Translations under genes and position numbers: made by a program | The notes under the pieces: generated by a model | The model's database searches: none | Told to the model about the DNA's origin: nothing | What the model saw: the letters and a program-made list of their open reading frames with translations, nothing else | Origin: Legionella steelei | GTDB taxonomy: Bacteria; Pseudomonadota; Gammaproteobacteria; Legionellales; Legionellaceae | DNA: 64,000 bases | Assembly: GCF_001468005.1 (NCBI RefSeq) | Contig: NZ_LNYY01000019.1 | Span: 1,919,070 to 1,983,069, forward strand | Direction of reading: 5' to 3' | Part shown: positions 54,525 through 63,774 of the stretch, in pieces | Layout of the letters: the number at the start of each line of letters is the position of its first letter | Numbering within the stretch: the first letter of the stretch is position 1

Positions 54525-55574
54525 ATGAGTTATTCACTAGCTGATATAGCAAACAAGGTACAAGGGGCAGTCATAGGTGATGACTCAATAAAGGTTTCTG
54601 TCTTATCATCGATTGACGACATTGCCCCCGGAAGTATAGTGTTTGCTGATAGTAACGACAAAGTGAAATTAGCCGAAGCATCAGAAGCAGCTGCCATATT
54701 AGTCAGCGAACAAGTTTCTGTTTCAAAAAAAACATTAATTCAGGTAAAGCATCCATTTAAAGCCTTTATTACGTTGATGCACCATTTCAATCCCCCACAA
54801 AAAACGCTTCCTGGCATTCATCCCACTGCGGTCATTGGTGAAGGAGTGCAATTGGGAAATGAAGTCTTTATAGGTCCTTATGTAGTGATTGAAGCAGGCA
54901 GTATTATCGGAGATCACAGTATTTTAAAGAGCCATATTCATATTGGTTGTGAAGTGACTATAGGTGCTAACACCACCATTCATCCCCATGTTACCGTATA
55001 CGATAAATGCCAAATTGGCTCCAGAGTCATCATTCATGCCTCTACGGTTGTAGGCTCTGATGGATTTGGTTATACCTTTGTTGATGGCAAACATCTTAAA
55101 GTGCCTCATGTCGGACATGTCCAGATTGAAGATGATGTAGAAATAGGCGCAAATACCGCAATTGATCGCGCCACAATGGGAGCAACTGTTATTGGCGAAG
55201 GAACTAAAATTGATAACCTAGTCCAGGTAGCCCATTCTGTTAAATTAGGTAAGCATAATATTCTATGTGGTTTTACTGGTATCGCAGGCAGCACCACTTC
55301 AGGAAACCATGTGATTTTTGCTGCCAATGTTGGGGTGAGTGATCATGTACGCATTGATGATGGAGTAATATTAGGTGCTCGTACTGGAGTACCACCTAAC
55401 AAACATCTGAAAGAAGGAAATGTTTATTTAGGAAACCCAGCGCGTCCCAAAGATCTTGCTATCCAACATGAGCTCGGAGTGAATCGAATTCCTTTAATGC
55501 GCAAAAATATTAAAGCACTTTCAGAGCAAATTGATTTATTGAAGAAACAACTTGCCAAAGAAGAGGCAGAGTAA
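54525..55574 (+). CDS. lpxD: UDP-3-O-(3-hydroxyacyl)glucosamine N-acyltransferase (LpxD)
   Basis: A 349-residue left-handed beta-helix acyltransferase for lipid A. The hexapeptide repeats run from about residue 100 to 260 (for example [18 protein letters not shown]), the catalytic His is in [10 protein letters not shown], and the C-terminal helix is Lys/Leu-rich. Legionella lipid A has unusual long acyl chains and its genomes carry more than one LpxD; this gene lies apart from the usual bamA-lpxD-fabZ cluster, so it is probably a second copy. Two bases separate it from polA. Confidence 0.9.
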   Translation: MSYSLADIANKVQGAVIGDDSIKVSVLSSIDDIAPGSIVFADSNDKVKLAEASEAAAILVSEQVSVSKKTLIQVKHPFKAFITLMHHFNPPQKTLPGIHPTAVIGEGVQLGNEVFIGPYVVIEAGSIIGDHSILKSHIHIGCEVTIGANTTIHPHVTVYDKCQIGSRVIIHASTVVGSDGFGYTFVDGKHLKVPHVGHVQIEDDVEIGANTAIDRATMGATVIGEGTKIDNLVQVAHSVKLGKHNILCGFTGIAGSTTSGNHVIFAANVGVSDHVRIDDGVILGARTGVPPNKHLKEGNVYLGNPARPKDLAIQHELGVNRIPLMRKNIKALSEQIDLLKKQLAKEEAE

Positions 55575-55576
55575 CT

Positions 55577-58261
55577 ATGACATCTCCCTTGATTCTCATT
55601 GATGGTTCATCCTATTTTTTTCGCGCATTTCATGCACTACCGCCTTTAACTAACTCTAAAGGCCAACCCACCGGAGCCATCTATGGGGTAGCCAACATGA
55701 TTAAAAAGCTCATCAAGGACTATCAGCCCGAAGAATTAGCTGTGGTCTTTGATGCCAAGGGGAAAACATTCAGAGATGATTGGTATCCAGAATATAAAGC
55801 TCATAGGCCACCCATGCCTCATGACTTAAGCATCCAATTTGCCCCTTTAATCCAGCTTTTACAAGCCATGGGACTGCCCATATTGATTATTGAAGGGGTT
55901 GAAGCAGATGATGTGATAGGGACCTTAGCAAAACAAGCCACAGAACAAGGAGTTTCAGTGGTCGTTTCTACGGGCGATAAAGACATGGCCCAGCTGGTTA
56001 ACGAACATATTACGCTCATCAATACCATGAGCAATACCAGCATGGACATTGCAGGAGTCCAAGAAAAATTTGGCGTTACGCCAGCACAGGTCATTGATTA
56101 TCTGACACTTATTGGTGATACCGTAGATAATGTTCCTGGTGTCAACAAATGTGGACCGAAAACAGCGGTCAAATGGCTTAGCGAATATCAAACATTGGAT
56201 AACCTCATCCAACATGCAGACGCCATTGGTGGTAAAATCGGAGAGAACTTACGTGCAAGTATCCCCCAACTGCCCCTATCCAAAAAATTAGTAACCATCA
56301 AAACGGATGTTGATTTGCCTCTCAAATGGGGTGAGTTAAAACCTCAGCCAATGGATAAAGAACAACTCATTGATTTAACACGTGAATTTGAATTCAAAAA
56401 CTGGCTTAAAGAACTCTTAGGAGCAGAAGGAAACTCCTCCGCGAACAAACCAAGTGTATCCAGTATACCTTTTGAAATAATTACGACAAACCAACAATTA
56501 AATCATTTGCTCAATCAATTGGAGCAATGCCAAGTATTTTGTATCGATACAGAAACAACCAGCATAGATATTATGTTAGCGGAGCTTGTTGGCATTTCCT
56601 TGGCAATTGAAGAAGGAAAAGCCGTGTATATTCCGTTCACCCATACGGATGGCACAGTACAATTAATTCGCGAAGAAGTGTTAACTGCATTAAAACCCAT
56701 TTTAGAAAATCCCCAGATAAAAAAAATTGGTCAAAATCTCAAATACGATTATTCTGTTTTGAAAAATCATGGCATCACGCTAAACGGCATCAGTTATGAC
56801 ACGATGTTAGAGTCTTACGTACTCAACAGCGCTGCTGGTCGTCACGATATGGACTCATTGGCTTTAAAATATCTGGGACACAAAGCCATTAGTTATGAGG
56901 AAGTTGCTGGCAAAGGGGCAAAGCAGTTGCGTTTTGATCAGGTTCCTGTTGATAAAGCAGCAGCTTATGCCGCAGAAGATGCAGAAATAACTTTGCAACT
57001 TCATAATAAACTCTTCCCGTCGATCCCAGAACCCGTACTCAGTGTATTCAATGAAATAGAAATGCCGTTGGTTACCATACTTGCCGATATGGAGCGTTTA
57101 GGGGTACTCATAGATTGCGTGACTTTGGAACAACATGGAACTCGCTTGAAAGAACGTATCCATGCATTGGAGCAAGAAGCCTTACAACTAGCGGGCAAAC
57201 CATTTAATCTGAACTCCCCAAAACAATTACAAGAAATTCTCTTCGATTCACATAAGCTGCCCGTAATTGCAAAAACCCCAACGGGACAACCTTCCACAGC
57301 AGAATCGGTATTACAAGAGCTGGCTTATGATTATCGCCTTGCCGCGGTGATTCTTGAATACCGCAGCCTAACAAAACTGGTCTCGACCTACATCGACGCC
57401 TTGCCTAAAAAAATGAATCCACAAACGCATAGAGTCCACACCTCCTATAACCAGGCCGTTGCGGCCACAGGCAGATTGTCCTCGAGTGAACCCAATTTGC
57501 AAAACATTCCTATCCGCAGTGAAGAAGGACGCCTGATTCGTACTGCATTTATAGCACCCGAGAACTACCTTATCCTTGCAGCCGACTATTCGCAAATCGA
57601 ATTACGAATTATGGCGCATTTATCACAAGATGAAAATTTGTTAAAAGCCTTTGCTCAGGGTTGGGATATTCACGCAGCAACTGCCAGCGAAATCTTTCAA
57701 ACACCGCTAGAAGAAGTCAGCAGCGAACATCGTCGTCGCGCTAAAGCAGTCAACTTTGGCCTGATTTATGGCATGTCTGCTTTTGGCCTGGCAAAACAAA
57801 TTGGTGTCGAACGTCAAGACGCACAATATTACATTGATACTTATTTCCAACGTTACCCTAAAGTTTTGGAATACATGAACCGCACCCGTCAACAAGCTCA
57901 CCAGCTCGGTTACGTCGAAACCTTATTTGGTAGACGTTTGTATTTACCAGAAATTAATACGCGCAATATGATACGACAAAAAGCAGCCGAACGAACGGCA
58001 ATTAATGCGCCGATGCAAGGAACTGCGGCAGACATTATTAAAAAAGCCATGATCTCTATCGCGAAATGGCAAAAGGAACAAAAAAATCCTCCAGCAAAAA
58101 TGATCATGCAAGTCCATGATGAGTTGGTTTTTGAAGTACATCATACTCAAGTAGAAGTCAGTAAAAAAATAATTCGTGACTTGATGGAACATGCGGTTAT
58201 GCTCTCCGTGCCCCTGGTAGTTTCTATTGGCACAGGCGCGAATTGGGATGCGGCTCATTAA
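55577..58261 (+). CDS. polA: DNA polymerase I
   Basis: An 894-residue family A polymerase for Okazaki-fragment processing and repair. The 5' nuclease domain begins LILIDGSSYFFRAFHALPP; the 3'-5' exonuclease keeps the DxE pair in CIDTETTSID; the polymerase motifs are DYSQIELRIMAH, RRAKAVNFGLIYGMS and QVHDELVFEV. All the catalytic residues look intact, so all three activities are expected. It is followed by a family repeat. Confidence 0.97.
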   Translation: MTSPLILIDGSSYFFRAFHALPPLTNSKGQPTGAIYGVANMIKKLIKDYQPEELAVVFDAKGKTFRDDWYPEYKAHRPPMPHDLSIQFAPLIQLLQAMGLPILIIEGVEADDVIGTLAKQATEQGVSVVVSTGDKDMAQLVNEHITLINTMSNTSMDIAGVQEKFGVTPAQVIDYLTLIGDTVDNVPGVNKCGPKTAVKWLSEYQTLDNLIQHADAIGGKIGENLRASIPQLPLSKKLVTIKTDVDLPLKWGELKPQPMDKEQLIDLTREFEFKNWLKELLGAEGNSSANKPSVSSIPFEIITTNQQLNHLLNQLEQCQVFCIDTETTSIDIMLAELVGISLAIEEGKAVYIPFTHTDGTVQLIREEVLTALKPILENPQIKKIGQNLKYDYSVLKNHGITLNGISYDTMLESYVLNSAAGRHDMDSLALKYLGHKAISYEEVAGKGAKQLRFDQVPVDKAAAYAAEDAEITLQLHNKLFPSIPEPVLSVFNEIEMPLVTILADMERLGVLIDCVTLEQHGTRLKERIHALEQEALQLAGKPFNLNSPKQLQEILFDSHKLPVIAKTPTGQPSTAESVLQELAYDYRLAAVILEYRSLTKLVSTYIDALPKKMNPQTHRVHTSYNQAVAATGRLSSSEPNLQNIPIRSEEGRLIRTAFIAPENYLILAADYSQIELRIMAHLSQDENLLKAFAQGWDIHAATASEIFQTPLEEVSSEHRRRAKAVNFGLIYGMSAFGLAKQIGVERQDAQYYIDTYFQRYPKVLEYMNRTRQQAHQLGYVETLFGRRLYLPEINTRNMIRQKAAERTAINAPMQGTAADIIKKAMISIAKWQKEQKNPPAKMIMQVHDELVFEVHHTQVEVSKKIIRDLMEHAVMLSVPLVVSIGTGANWDAAH

Positions 58262-58280
58262 CGTATTGCTCGTACTTCTT

Positions 58281-58345
58281 TTGTAGCCTGGGTGAAACGA
58301 AGTGAAACCCGGGTTACGCTCCTGCAAACCGTCACCCAGTCTACT
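58281..58345. repeat. Intergenic palindromic repeat, TGTAGCCTGGGTG family (copy 5)
   Basis: TTGTAGCCTGGGTGAAACGAAG is followed by an imperfect inverse GTCACCCAGTCTAC. The interior GTGAAACCCGGGTTAC matches other copies. The left arm is exact; the right has a substitution, so it appears older or decaying. Confidence 0.75.
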
Positions 58346-58421
58346 ACTGTTAGGAAAATATAAAATCTTAAAAAAGGATTGAACTTAACTATGGAATACA
58401 AAGCGATGGGACTATCTCAAT

Positions 58422-58829
58422 TTATGTATGGTGTGTTGCCCAGTAAATGTTCAATGCATCACCATATTCCAGAGGTTTAATAATTTGTCCTCTTACATTT
58501 AAATCTTTAATGGCCAACTTATTTTCTTTCGTATAAGCATTTGTCAGAATAAATACTTCGGTAAAAGCTAATGAAGGATCCTTGCGAATAATTTTTAACA
58601 AATCAATTCCATTGACTTTGGGTACATTAATATCGAGAAGGATCACCTTCGGATGGATTTTTTCTTGTCCGTCACGCCCAAATAGCTTATTTAATGCTTC
58701 TTCCCCATTTGAGGCAATTTCAATAGCACAAGATTCTTTAACTTTTTTAAATATTCGCTTTACACCCTCGACGTCAACGATATCATCCTCGATATACAAA
58801 ATATCTACGGTGTTTTTGTGGGTTTCCAT
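58422..58829 (-). CDS. Stand-alone response regulator, Rcp1-like
   Basis: A 135-residue single receiver domain with phosphoacceptor Asp in VILLDINVPKVNG, acidic pair IEDD, and KPLEYGDAL as the switch lysine region. It is close to the second receiver gene at 59027 and to the phytochrome-associated Rcp1 class. Two ATGs lie close together; the inner one has better spacing to AAGGAG. Divergent with the gene at 59027. Confidence 0.85.
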   Translation of the reverse strand: METHKNTVDILYIEDDIVDVEGVKRIFKKVKESCAIEIASNGEEALNKLFGRDGQEKIHPKVILLDINVPKVNGIDLLKIIRKDPSLAFTEVFILTNAYTKENKLAIKDLNVRGQIIKPLEYGDALNIYWATHHT

Positions 58830-59026
58830 AACCATTCTCCTTCCGCATTCCCATACTTTAAATGAATAATAAAAGTCTGCGGAACTCAGGAAATATTCTC
58901 GCTAAAAAACTTAGCCAGTATCGATGTCAAATCTTAAATTAATTATAGTACTAAAAATTAATCAATTTTGAAAAAAATTAAATTTATTGCCTATAATTTA
59001 TAGTACATAAAGATTAGGAAGAAATT

Positions 59027-59476
59027 ATGTATGAGTTAGATAAATCAATTCATTTCATGCTCATAGATGACGATGCGATTGATATTAAAGACATGCAAAG
59101 AACCTTTAAAAAAAATAATATCGATAATCCTCTTCATGTTGCAACTAATGGATTAGAAGCATTAAACAAATTATTAGGGCAAAATGGCGAGAAAAAAATT
59201 CACCCCACACCGAAAATAATCATCCTGGATATTAATATGCCTAAGATGAATGGCATCGAATTTATAAAAAATGTCCGCGCCAATAAAAATTTAAGATCCA
59301 TGCTAATTTTTATTCTTACGACATCAAATAGCGAAAAGGACAAAATAGATGCATACAACTTGAATGTTGCCGGCTACATTGTAAAACCTTTTCATATTTC
59401 ACGATTTATGGAAATAATTTCATCGTTACATCACTATTGGAATCTGCTTGAGTTTCCTAGCAAAAATGCAAGTTAG
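59027..59476 (+). CDS. Stand-alone response regulator, paralogue of the previous
   Basis: A 149-residue receiver protein. Acidic pair IDDDA, phosphoacceptor Asp in IIILDINMPKMNG and Lys in YIVKPFHIS are present. Shared stretches with the 58422 protein include EALNKL and IHP, indicating duplication. AGGAAG lies before the ATG. It converges with, and overlaps by four bases, the histidine kinase gene. Confidence 0.85.
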   Translation: MYELDKSIHFMLIDDDAIDIKDMQRTFKKNNIDNPLHVATNGLEALNKLLGQNGEKKIHPTPKIIILDINMPKMNGIEFIKNVRANKNLRSMLIFILTTSNSEKDKIDAYNLNVAGYIVKPFHISRFMEIISSLHHYWNLLEFPSKNAS

Positions 59477-60759
59477 AACTGGTCAATATTTTTTTTACCG
59501 AGCTGTTTAGGCCAAGTAAATGACATTGTAGTTCCTTTTCCGAGTTCCGATTGCACCATAATTTTTCCACCTTGAAATTCGACAATTTTTTTCACAATAC
59601 TCAAGCCAACACCAGTAGACTCCAATTCATCTCTTGATTTAAGCGTTTGAAACACAACAAAAATTTTATCAAAAAACTCAGATGCAATTCCCGGACCATC
59701 ATCTTTAATAGTAAACAGATAAAATGCTCCCAACGGTTTAACCTCTACAGTAATAAGCCCTTTTTTCCTATGGTGATGTTTTATGCTGTTATTGAGCAAA
59801 TTGGATAACACCTGCACTAACGGGATCTTCGCTGTTTTAAAAATAGGTAATCGTTTAGGATAGAGAATCGTAAACTGACCTTCAGGATTAATGTTTTCAA
59901 TGATCTCTTTTAAAACTGTTTTAACATTCACAAGTTCAATATTCAAATCAACACGCCCTGCGCGCGAATATTGTAATATTCCATCAATTAAGTTGGACAG
60001 ACGTAACGTGCGTTGACGTAATAATGCCAAATGTTCCTTTGACTTATCATCTAATTTGTCAGCACTATCTTCTTCAATCCAGGTAGCTAATCGTTCGATT
60101 GCGCGTAAAGGCGCCTTTAAATCATGTGAAGTAATATAGGCAAACTGTTCCAATTCTTCATTAGTCTTAATGAGTTGATCTTCAATTTGTTTCGCTTCTG
60201 TAATATCTTTGGAAATGGTGAGAAAGCCAATAGGATTACCTATATCGTCTCGACGTAAGGTTAAAGTGATCGAAGCAAAAAAATGGGACCCATCTTTACG
60301 AACTCGCTCAAACACCTCTTCGGCTTTACCCTCCGCCAACGCTTTTTGCATAAACGCCTGTGCGGCCCCAGATTTCAGGTCTTCGGATAGATGCAAAATA
60401 AGAATATTTTTTTTATTCACCATTTCAGATGCCTGGTACCCATAATTGCGATAAGCGCCTTCATTCCATACGATTATTTTTCCATTTAAATCAGTAGCAA
60501 CGATAGAGTATTCAATGGAGCTTTCCAGTATGTTTTGCAAAATACTTTTTGCATAAAATGTTTCTTCCGTTTTAATGGTTTGTACCTCCAAATTAAGCAT
60601 GCTTTTTTCTGCGGGTACGCTCTCTTCTCTCGAATCTTTTTGAGTCACTTTTAATTGTTCACTTAAAGAACTAGAAGTATTCTTTCTACTTGTCTTTTTA
60701 TCTCCACGTATTCTGTGTGTTTTTTGCTCGGTAGAGTTTTGCATCCGTCCATAATCCAT
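59473..60759 (-). CDS. PAS-domain histidine kinase
   Basis: A 428-residue cytosolic sensor kinase. A PAS domain (about residues 75-185) precedes the HisKA helix with phosphorylated His in YITSHDLKAPLRA and an ATPase domain with NNSIKHHHR, DDGPGIA and STGVGLSIVKK. Its family resembles phytochrome-like kinases, the usual partners of Rcp1-type regulators. The N-terminus has a 70-residue polar region with no domain. AAGGAA precedes the start. Confidence 0.87.
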   Translation of the reverse strand: MDYGRMQNSTEQKTHRIRGDKKTSRKNTSSSLSEQLKVTQKDSREESVPAEKSMLNLEVQTIKTEETFYAKSILQNILESSIEYSIVATDLNGKIIVWNEGAYRNYGYQASEMVNKKNILILHLSEDLKSGAAQAFMQKALAEGKAEEVFERVRKDGSHFFASITLTLRRDDIGNPIGFLTISKDITEAKQIEDQLIKTNEELEQFAYITSHDLKAPLRAIERLATWIEEDSADKLDDKSKEHLALLRQRTLRLSNLIDGILQYSRAGRVDLNIELVNVKTVLKEIIENINPEGQFTILYPKRLPIFKTAKIPLVQVLSNLLNNSIKHHHRKKGLITVEVKPLGAFYLFTIKDDGPGIASEFFDKIFVVFQTLKSRDELESTGVGLSIVKKIVEFQGGKIMVQSELGKGTTMSFTWPKQLGKKNIDQF

Positions 60760-60917
60760 AGCACGTTCCTTAAGAAATAGATCTTACTCATATGTCCACA
60801 ACAGTAGAATAACTATAATTATAGCGTGTCTTTGGCGTACTTGCCGATTTCGCAACGCGTACGCCCGGATAAAAATGGATGCAAAACCAAACAAAATTCA
60901 GCGTGCTGAGCCGCTAC

Positions 60918-61391
60918 TTAGATATAATCAAGGTGATAACTGGCTTGTCTTTTAGCACGAGTTACATGTGAAAATGTTTGTTGCTGTTCATTGGCCGCTT
61001 CATCAAAATAATAAGCCCAAGTTTTTTGAATGCATTCTGGCCTTACTGTTTTTGCCCAAGTATTGTACTCGTTTACTAAACGATTATATTGCACAAAAAC
61101 CTTAGCAAAAGCCCCACGCATAAATTCGGAGTCTGACCAAGCGATTAAAGGAAGATGAGGATATTTTTGCAGAATAGCTGCTGCAAGCTGGGGACCGTGA
61201 GTAGATGATTCATCGATCAAATTCAACTCACCATCAATGATAACGAGATCGGGCAGCTGAGTTTCAATACACGACAAAGCATCTTGACTGTTATTCACAA
61301 CATCTATTGATACCGATGCAACTACTGACTCTATGAGTCGAGACAAGCAAAATGCATTAACAGCATTGTCTTCAATAATTAATACACGCAT
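60918..61391 (-). CDS. Receiver-domain protein with C-terminal extension
   Basis: A 157-residue protein with a receiver domain (MRVLIIEDNAVNAFCLSRLI; phosphoacceptor likely Asp in VIIDGELN) and a polar extension of about 60 residues. The Thr and Lys positions of the switch are poorly matched, so phosphorylation may be weak. An upstream TTG would lengthen it. It lies upstream of the kinase on the same strand, about 160 bases away, so a common signalling cluster is plausible. Confidence 0.72.
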   Translation of the reverse strand: MRVLIIEDNAVNAFCLSRLIESVVASVSIDVVNNSQDALSCIETQLPDLVIIDGELNLIDESSTHGPQLAAAILQKYPHLPLIAWSDSEFMRGAFAKVFVQYNRLVNEYNTWAKTVRPECIQKTWAYYFDEAANEQQQTFSHVTRAKRQASYHLDYI

Positions 61392-61531
61392 CGCATCCGG
61401 GCTCCCTGTTAGTTCAGGATCAAGTATAAAGATCAAACCTTAAGGAAGAATTAAGAAATTATTTTTAGGAAGATTTATTTTTTATTTTTATAATATTTAG
61501 GTTTTATTCACACTAAAAAGAGGATGAAGTT

Positions 61532-62485
61532 ATGTTGGATATTAAAACTGAGGTACTTAAAGCCGAAAGTAGAATTCGCACCCACATTCGTGAAACCCCT
61601 TTAGATTTTTCAGTTCCGCTCAGTCAGTTAACGCATGCAAATCTTTATTTAAAATGTGAAAATTTGCAATATACAGGTTCATTCAAAGTCCGTGGAGCAT
61701 TGAATGCCCTATTGTCTTTAAGTAAAAAGCAACAAAATGGCATTGTAGCCGCATCAACAGGAAATCATGGTGCTGCTGTTGCCTATGGCTTACACCAACT
61801 CAATCTCCCTGGGGTTATTTTTGTGCCTGAAAATGTATCCTTCGTCAAAAAGGAAAACATCAGTTTTTATACTGATTCGCTTCAACTCTATGGAAAAGAC
61901 TGCGTTGAAACGGAGTTACATGCGATAGATTATGCAAAACAACATCATATGGTCTACGTATCACCCTATAACAATACTGAGGTGATTGCAGGCCAAGGAA
62001 CTCTTGGTGTAGAACTCACGCGGCAACTTGAATCCATTGATGTTCTCTTTGTACCTGTGGGCGGAGGTGGTTTAATTGCGGGCATTGCGGGATACATTAA
62101 AGCGGTCTCCCCTAAAACGAAAATTATAGGATGTTTGCCAGAAAACTCTCCAGTGATGTCAGAGTCAGTCAAAGCAGGGAAAATTATTTCGATGAACACG
62201 TTGCCAACTCTTTCTGATGCGACCGCAGGAGGAATAGAACCTAATTCGATCACACTTGATTTGTGTCGTGATTACGTTGATGAGTTTGTTTTAGTCTCGG
62301 AAAATGAAATTCAAGCGGCATTATTAACCATCTTAAGTATGCATCATTTATTAATTGAAGGTGCTGCCGCCGTAGCTCTGGCCTCATTCTTAAAATGTGC
62401 AGAACACTTTCAAGGTAAAAACGCAGTGGTTATTTTAAGTGGTGCCAATATTAGCTTAGAAACATTAAAGAAAGTGATCATGTAA
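61532..62485 (+). CDS. PLP-dependent serine/threonine dehydratase-like enzyme
   Basis: A 317-residue fold-type II PLP enzyme. The PLP lysine is in YTGSFKVRGALNA; ASTGNHGAAVAYG, VPVGGGGLIAGI and VILSGANIS are standard for threonine or serine dehydratases. It is near in size to hydroxyectoine-utilisation dehydratases and to catabolic threonine dehydratases without an ACT domain. Exact substrate uncertain. Confidence 0.85.
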   Translation: MLDIKTEVLKAESRIRTHIRETPLDFSVPLSQLTHANLYLKCENLQYTGSFKVRGALNALLSLSKKQQNGIVAASTGNHGAAVAYGLHQLNLPGVIFVPENVSFVKKENISFYTDSLQLYGKDCVETELHAIDYAKQHHMVYVSPYNNTEVIAGQGTLGVELTRQLESIDVLFVPVGGGGLIAGIAGYIKAVSPKTKIIGCLPENSPVMSESVKAGKIISMNTLPTLSDATAGGIEPNSITLDLCRDYVDEFVLVSENEIQAALLTILSMHHLLIEGAAAVALASFLKCAEHFQGKNAVVILSGANISLETLKKVIM

Positions 62486-62515
62486 CTGACTTGTGGCCGC
62501 GAACGTATATCTCGA

Positions 62516-62544
62516 GTAGGCTGGGCTGATAAGCCCAGCGCTTG
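62516..62544. repeat. GTAGGCTGGGCT-type intergenic repeat (copy 2)
   Basis: GTAGGCTGGGCTGATAAGCC with GGGCTGATAAGCCC forming a hairpin, followed by GCGCTTG, matches the left half of the element at 19203. It lies after the dehydratase stop and before the minus-strand lipoprotein gene. Confidence 0.65.
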
Positions 62545-62558
62545 TGAATTATAAAACA

Positions 62559-62750
62559 CTAACGTCCGCCGCCACCGACTCCGCCCATGCCACCATGTCC
62601 ACCACCACCTGCTCCTGAGCCTTCTCCACCATAACCCTTTTCACTATTTGATGAAACAGTGTGATTGGTGGCACAGGAGGTAACAAACAAGGGAAGCCCA
62701 ATGAAGCAAAAAACAAGCATCGCTCTTTTCAATAAGTTCATTGTTGACAT
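62559..62750 (-). CDS. Small glycine-rich lipoprotein
   Basis: A 63-residue protein with a lipoprotein signal: MNLLKRAMLVFCFIGLPLFVTSC ends in a lipobox with Cys at about 26. The mature part is nearly all Gly/Ser with one His and one Met. AGGAAAAACT precedes the ATG. Its role is unknown. Confidence 0.6.
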   Translation of the reverse strand: MSTMNLLKRAMLVFCFIGLPLFVTSCATNHTVSSNSEKGYGGEGSGAGGGGHGGMGGVGGGGR

Positions 62751-62846
62751 AGTTTTTCCTTATGAATATTTATTTCCTTATAGCGCTTTTACCGATTTTG
62801 TTCATAATAAACTATAGCTCCTTTTTTAGGGTCTGTAGATAATTCG

Positions 62847-63719
62847 CTAGTCTGCCATTAATGCATCAATTACCTTCCATGACTTTTCAATATCCAACGG
62901 GTTGGTGCCAGATAATCCAGCACACACAATCAGCGCTTTCCATAATGCCCATCCACGGGCACGCGCCCATGTTGCCTTATCAAGTTGCAGTGCTTTACGA
63001 AACACCTCTCGACTCTCCGCATTCAAAAAAGTCCACGCAATCACTAAATCGCAAGCAGGATCACCGATTGCTAATTGGCCAAAATCAATCACCGCACAAA
63101 GACGCCCCTCTTTAACTAACAAATTACCTGGAGCAATATCTCCATGTACCCAAACGGGGGCAGATGACCAGGTCTCACTAAGTGCCTCAGACCACATCGA
63201 AGAAACAGCCACTGTATCTATTTGTTGGCGCAAAATTTTAATTGCTTCTTGTGTCTCTGCATCATAAGTGGTCAGTGCACCTCCACGGTAGAAACTGTGC
63301 TCACCAGCTACTGGGCCACCTTTGCTGTCAATCCTTTGTAATTGCTGCAAAAATTGAGCTAAATCAGCAGCAAATAAATTCAGACCCTCAATACGCGCCA
63401 TTGACGCGGTTTGTCCCTCTATCCACCGATAAATTGACCACGGCCAAGGATAGTCCGCTGTGGGTGCACCTTTTGCGATGGGTGTAGGAATTGGCAAAGA
63501 CAAATGTGGTGCCAGATAAGGCAACCAATACTGTTCTTTTTCTACTTGCTGTGTATAAGATGCATCGCTTGGAAGGCGAACTGTCATTTCCGTACCCAAA
63601 TGAAAAGTTCTATTGTCCCAACCACTGAACGCAACCGGTTTAATGGATAAAGCAGACCATTGTGGAAACTGTAAATGAATCAGTTGGCGAACCAGTGAAA
63701 CATCAATATGTACTGTCAT
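62847..63719 (-). CDS. Aminoglycoside phosphotransferase-like kinase
   Basis: A 290-residue APH-family kinase. The Brenner motif is VHGDIAPGNLLV and the DFG-like segment is VIDFGQLAIGDPACDL; the ATP-binding N-terminal lobe starts VTVHIDVSLVRQL. Such kinases phosphorylate aminoglycosides, macrolides or small alcohols. I use the inner ATG because GGGG lies right before the outer one. Confidence 0.82.
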   Translation of the reverse strand: MTVHIDVSLVRQLIHLQFPQWSALSIKPVAFSGWDNRTFHLGTEMTVRLPSDASYTQQVEKEQYWLPYLAPHLSLPIPTPIAKGAPTADYPWPWSIYRWIEGQTASMARIEGLNLFAADLAQFLQQLQRIDSKGGPVAGEHSFYRGGALTTYDAETQEAIKILRQQIDTVAVSSMWSEALSETWSSAPVWVHGDIAPGNLLVKEGRLCAVIDFGQLAIGDPACDLVIAWTFLNAESREVFRKALQLDKATWARARGWALWKALIVCAGLSGTNPLDIEKSWKVIDALMAD

Positions 63720-63774
63720 AGTCATCCCCGCAAAATGCGGTATTGGGTCAATTGTTAGCTAAAAATAGATTCAG

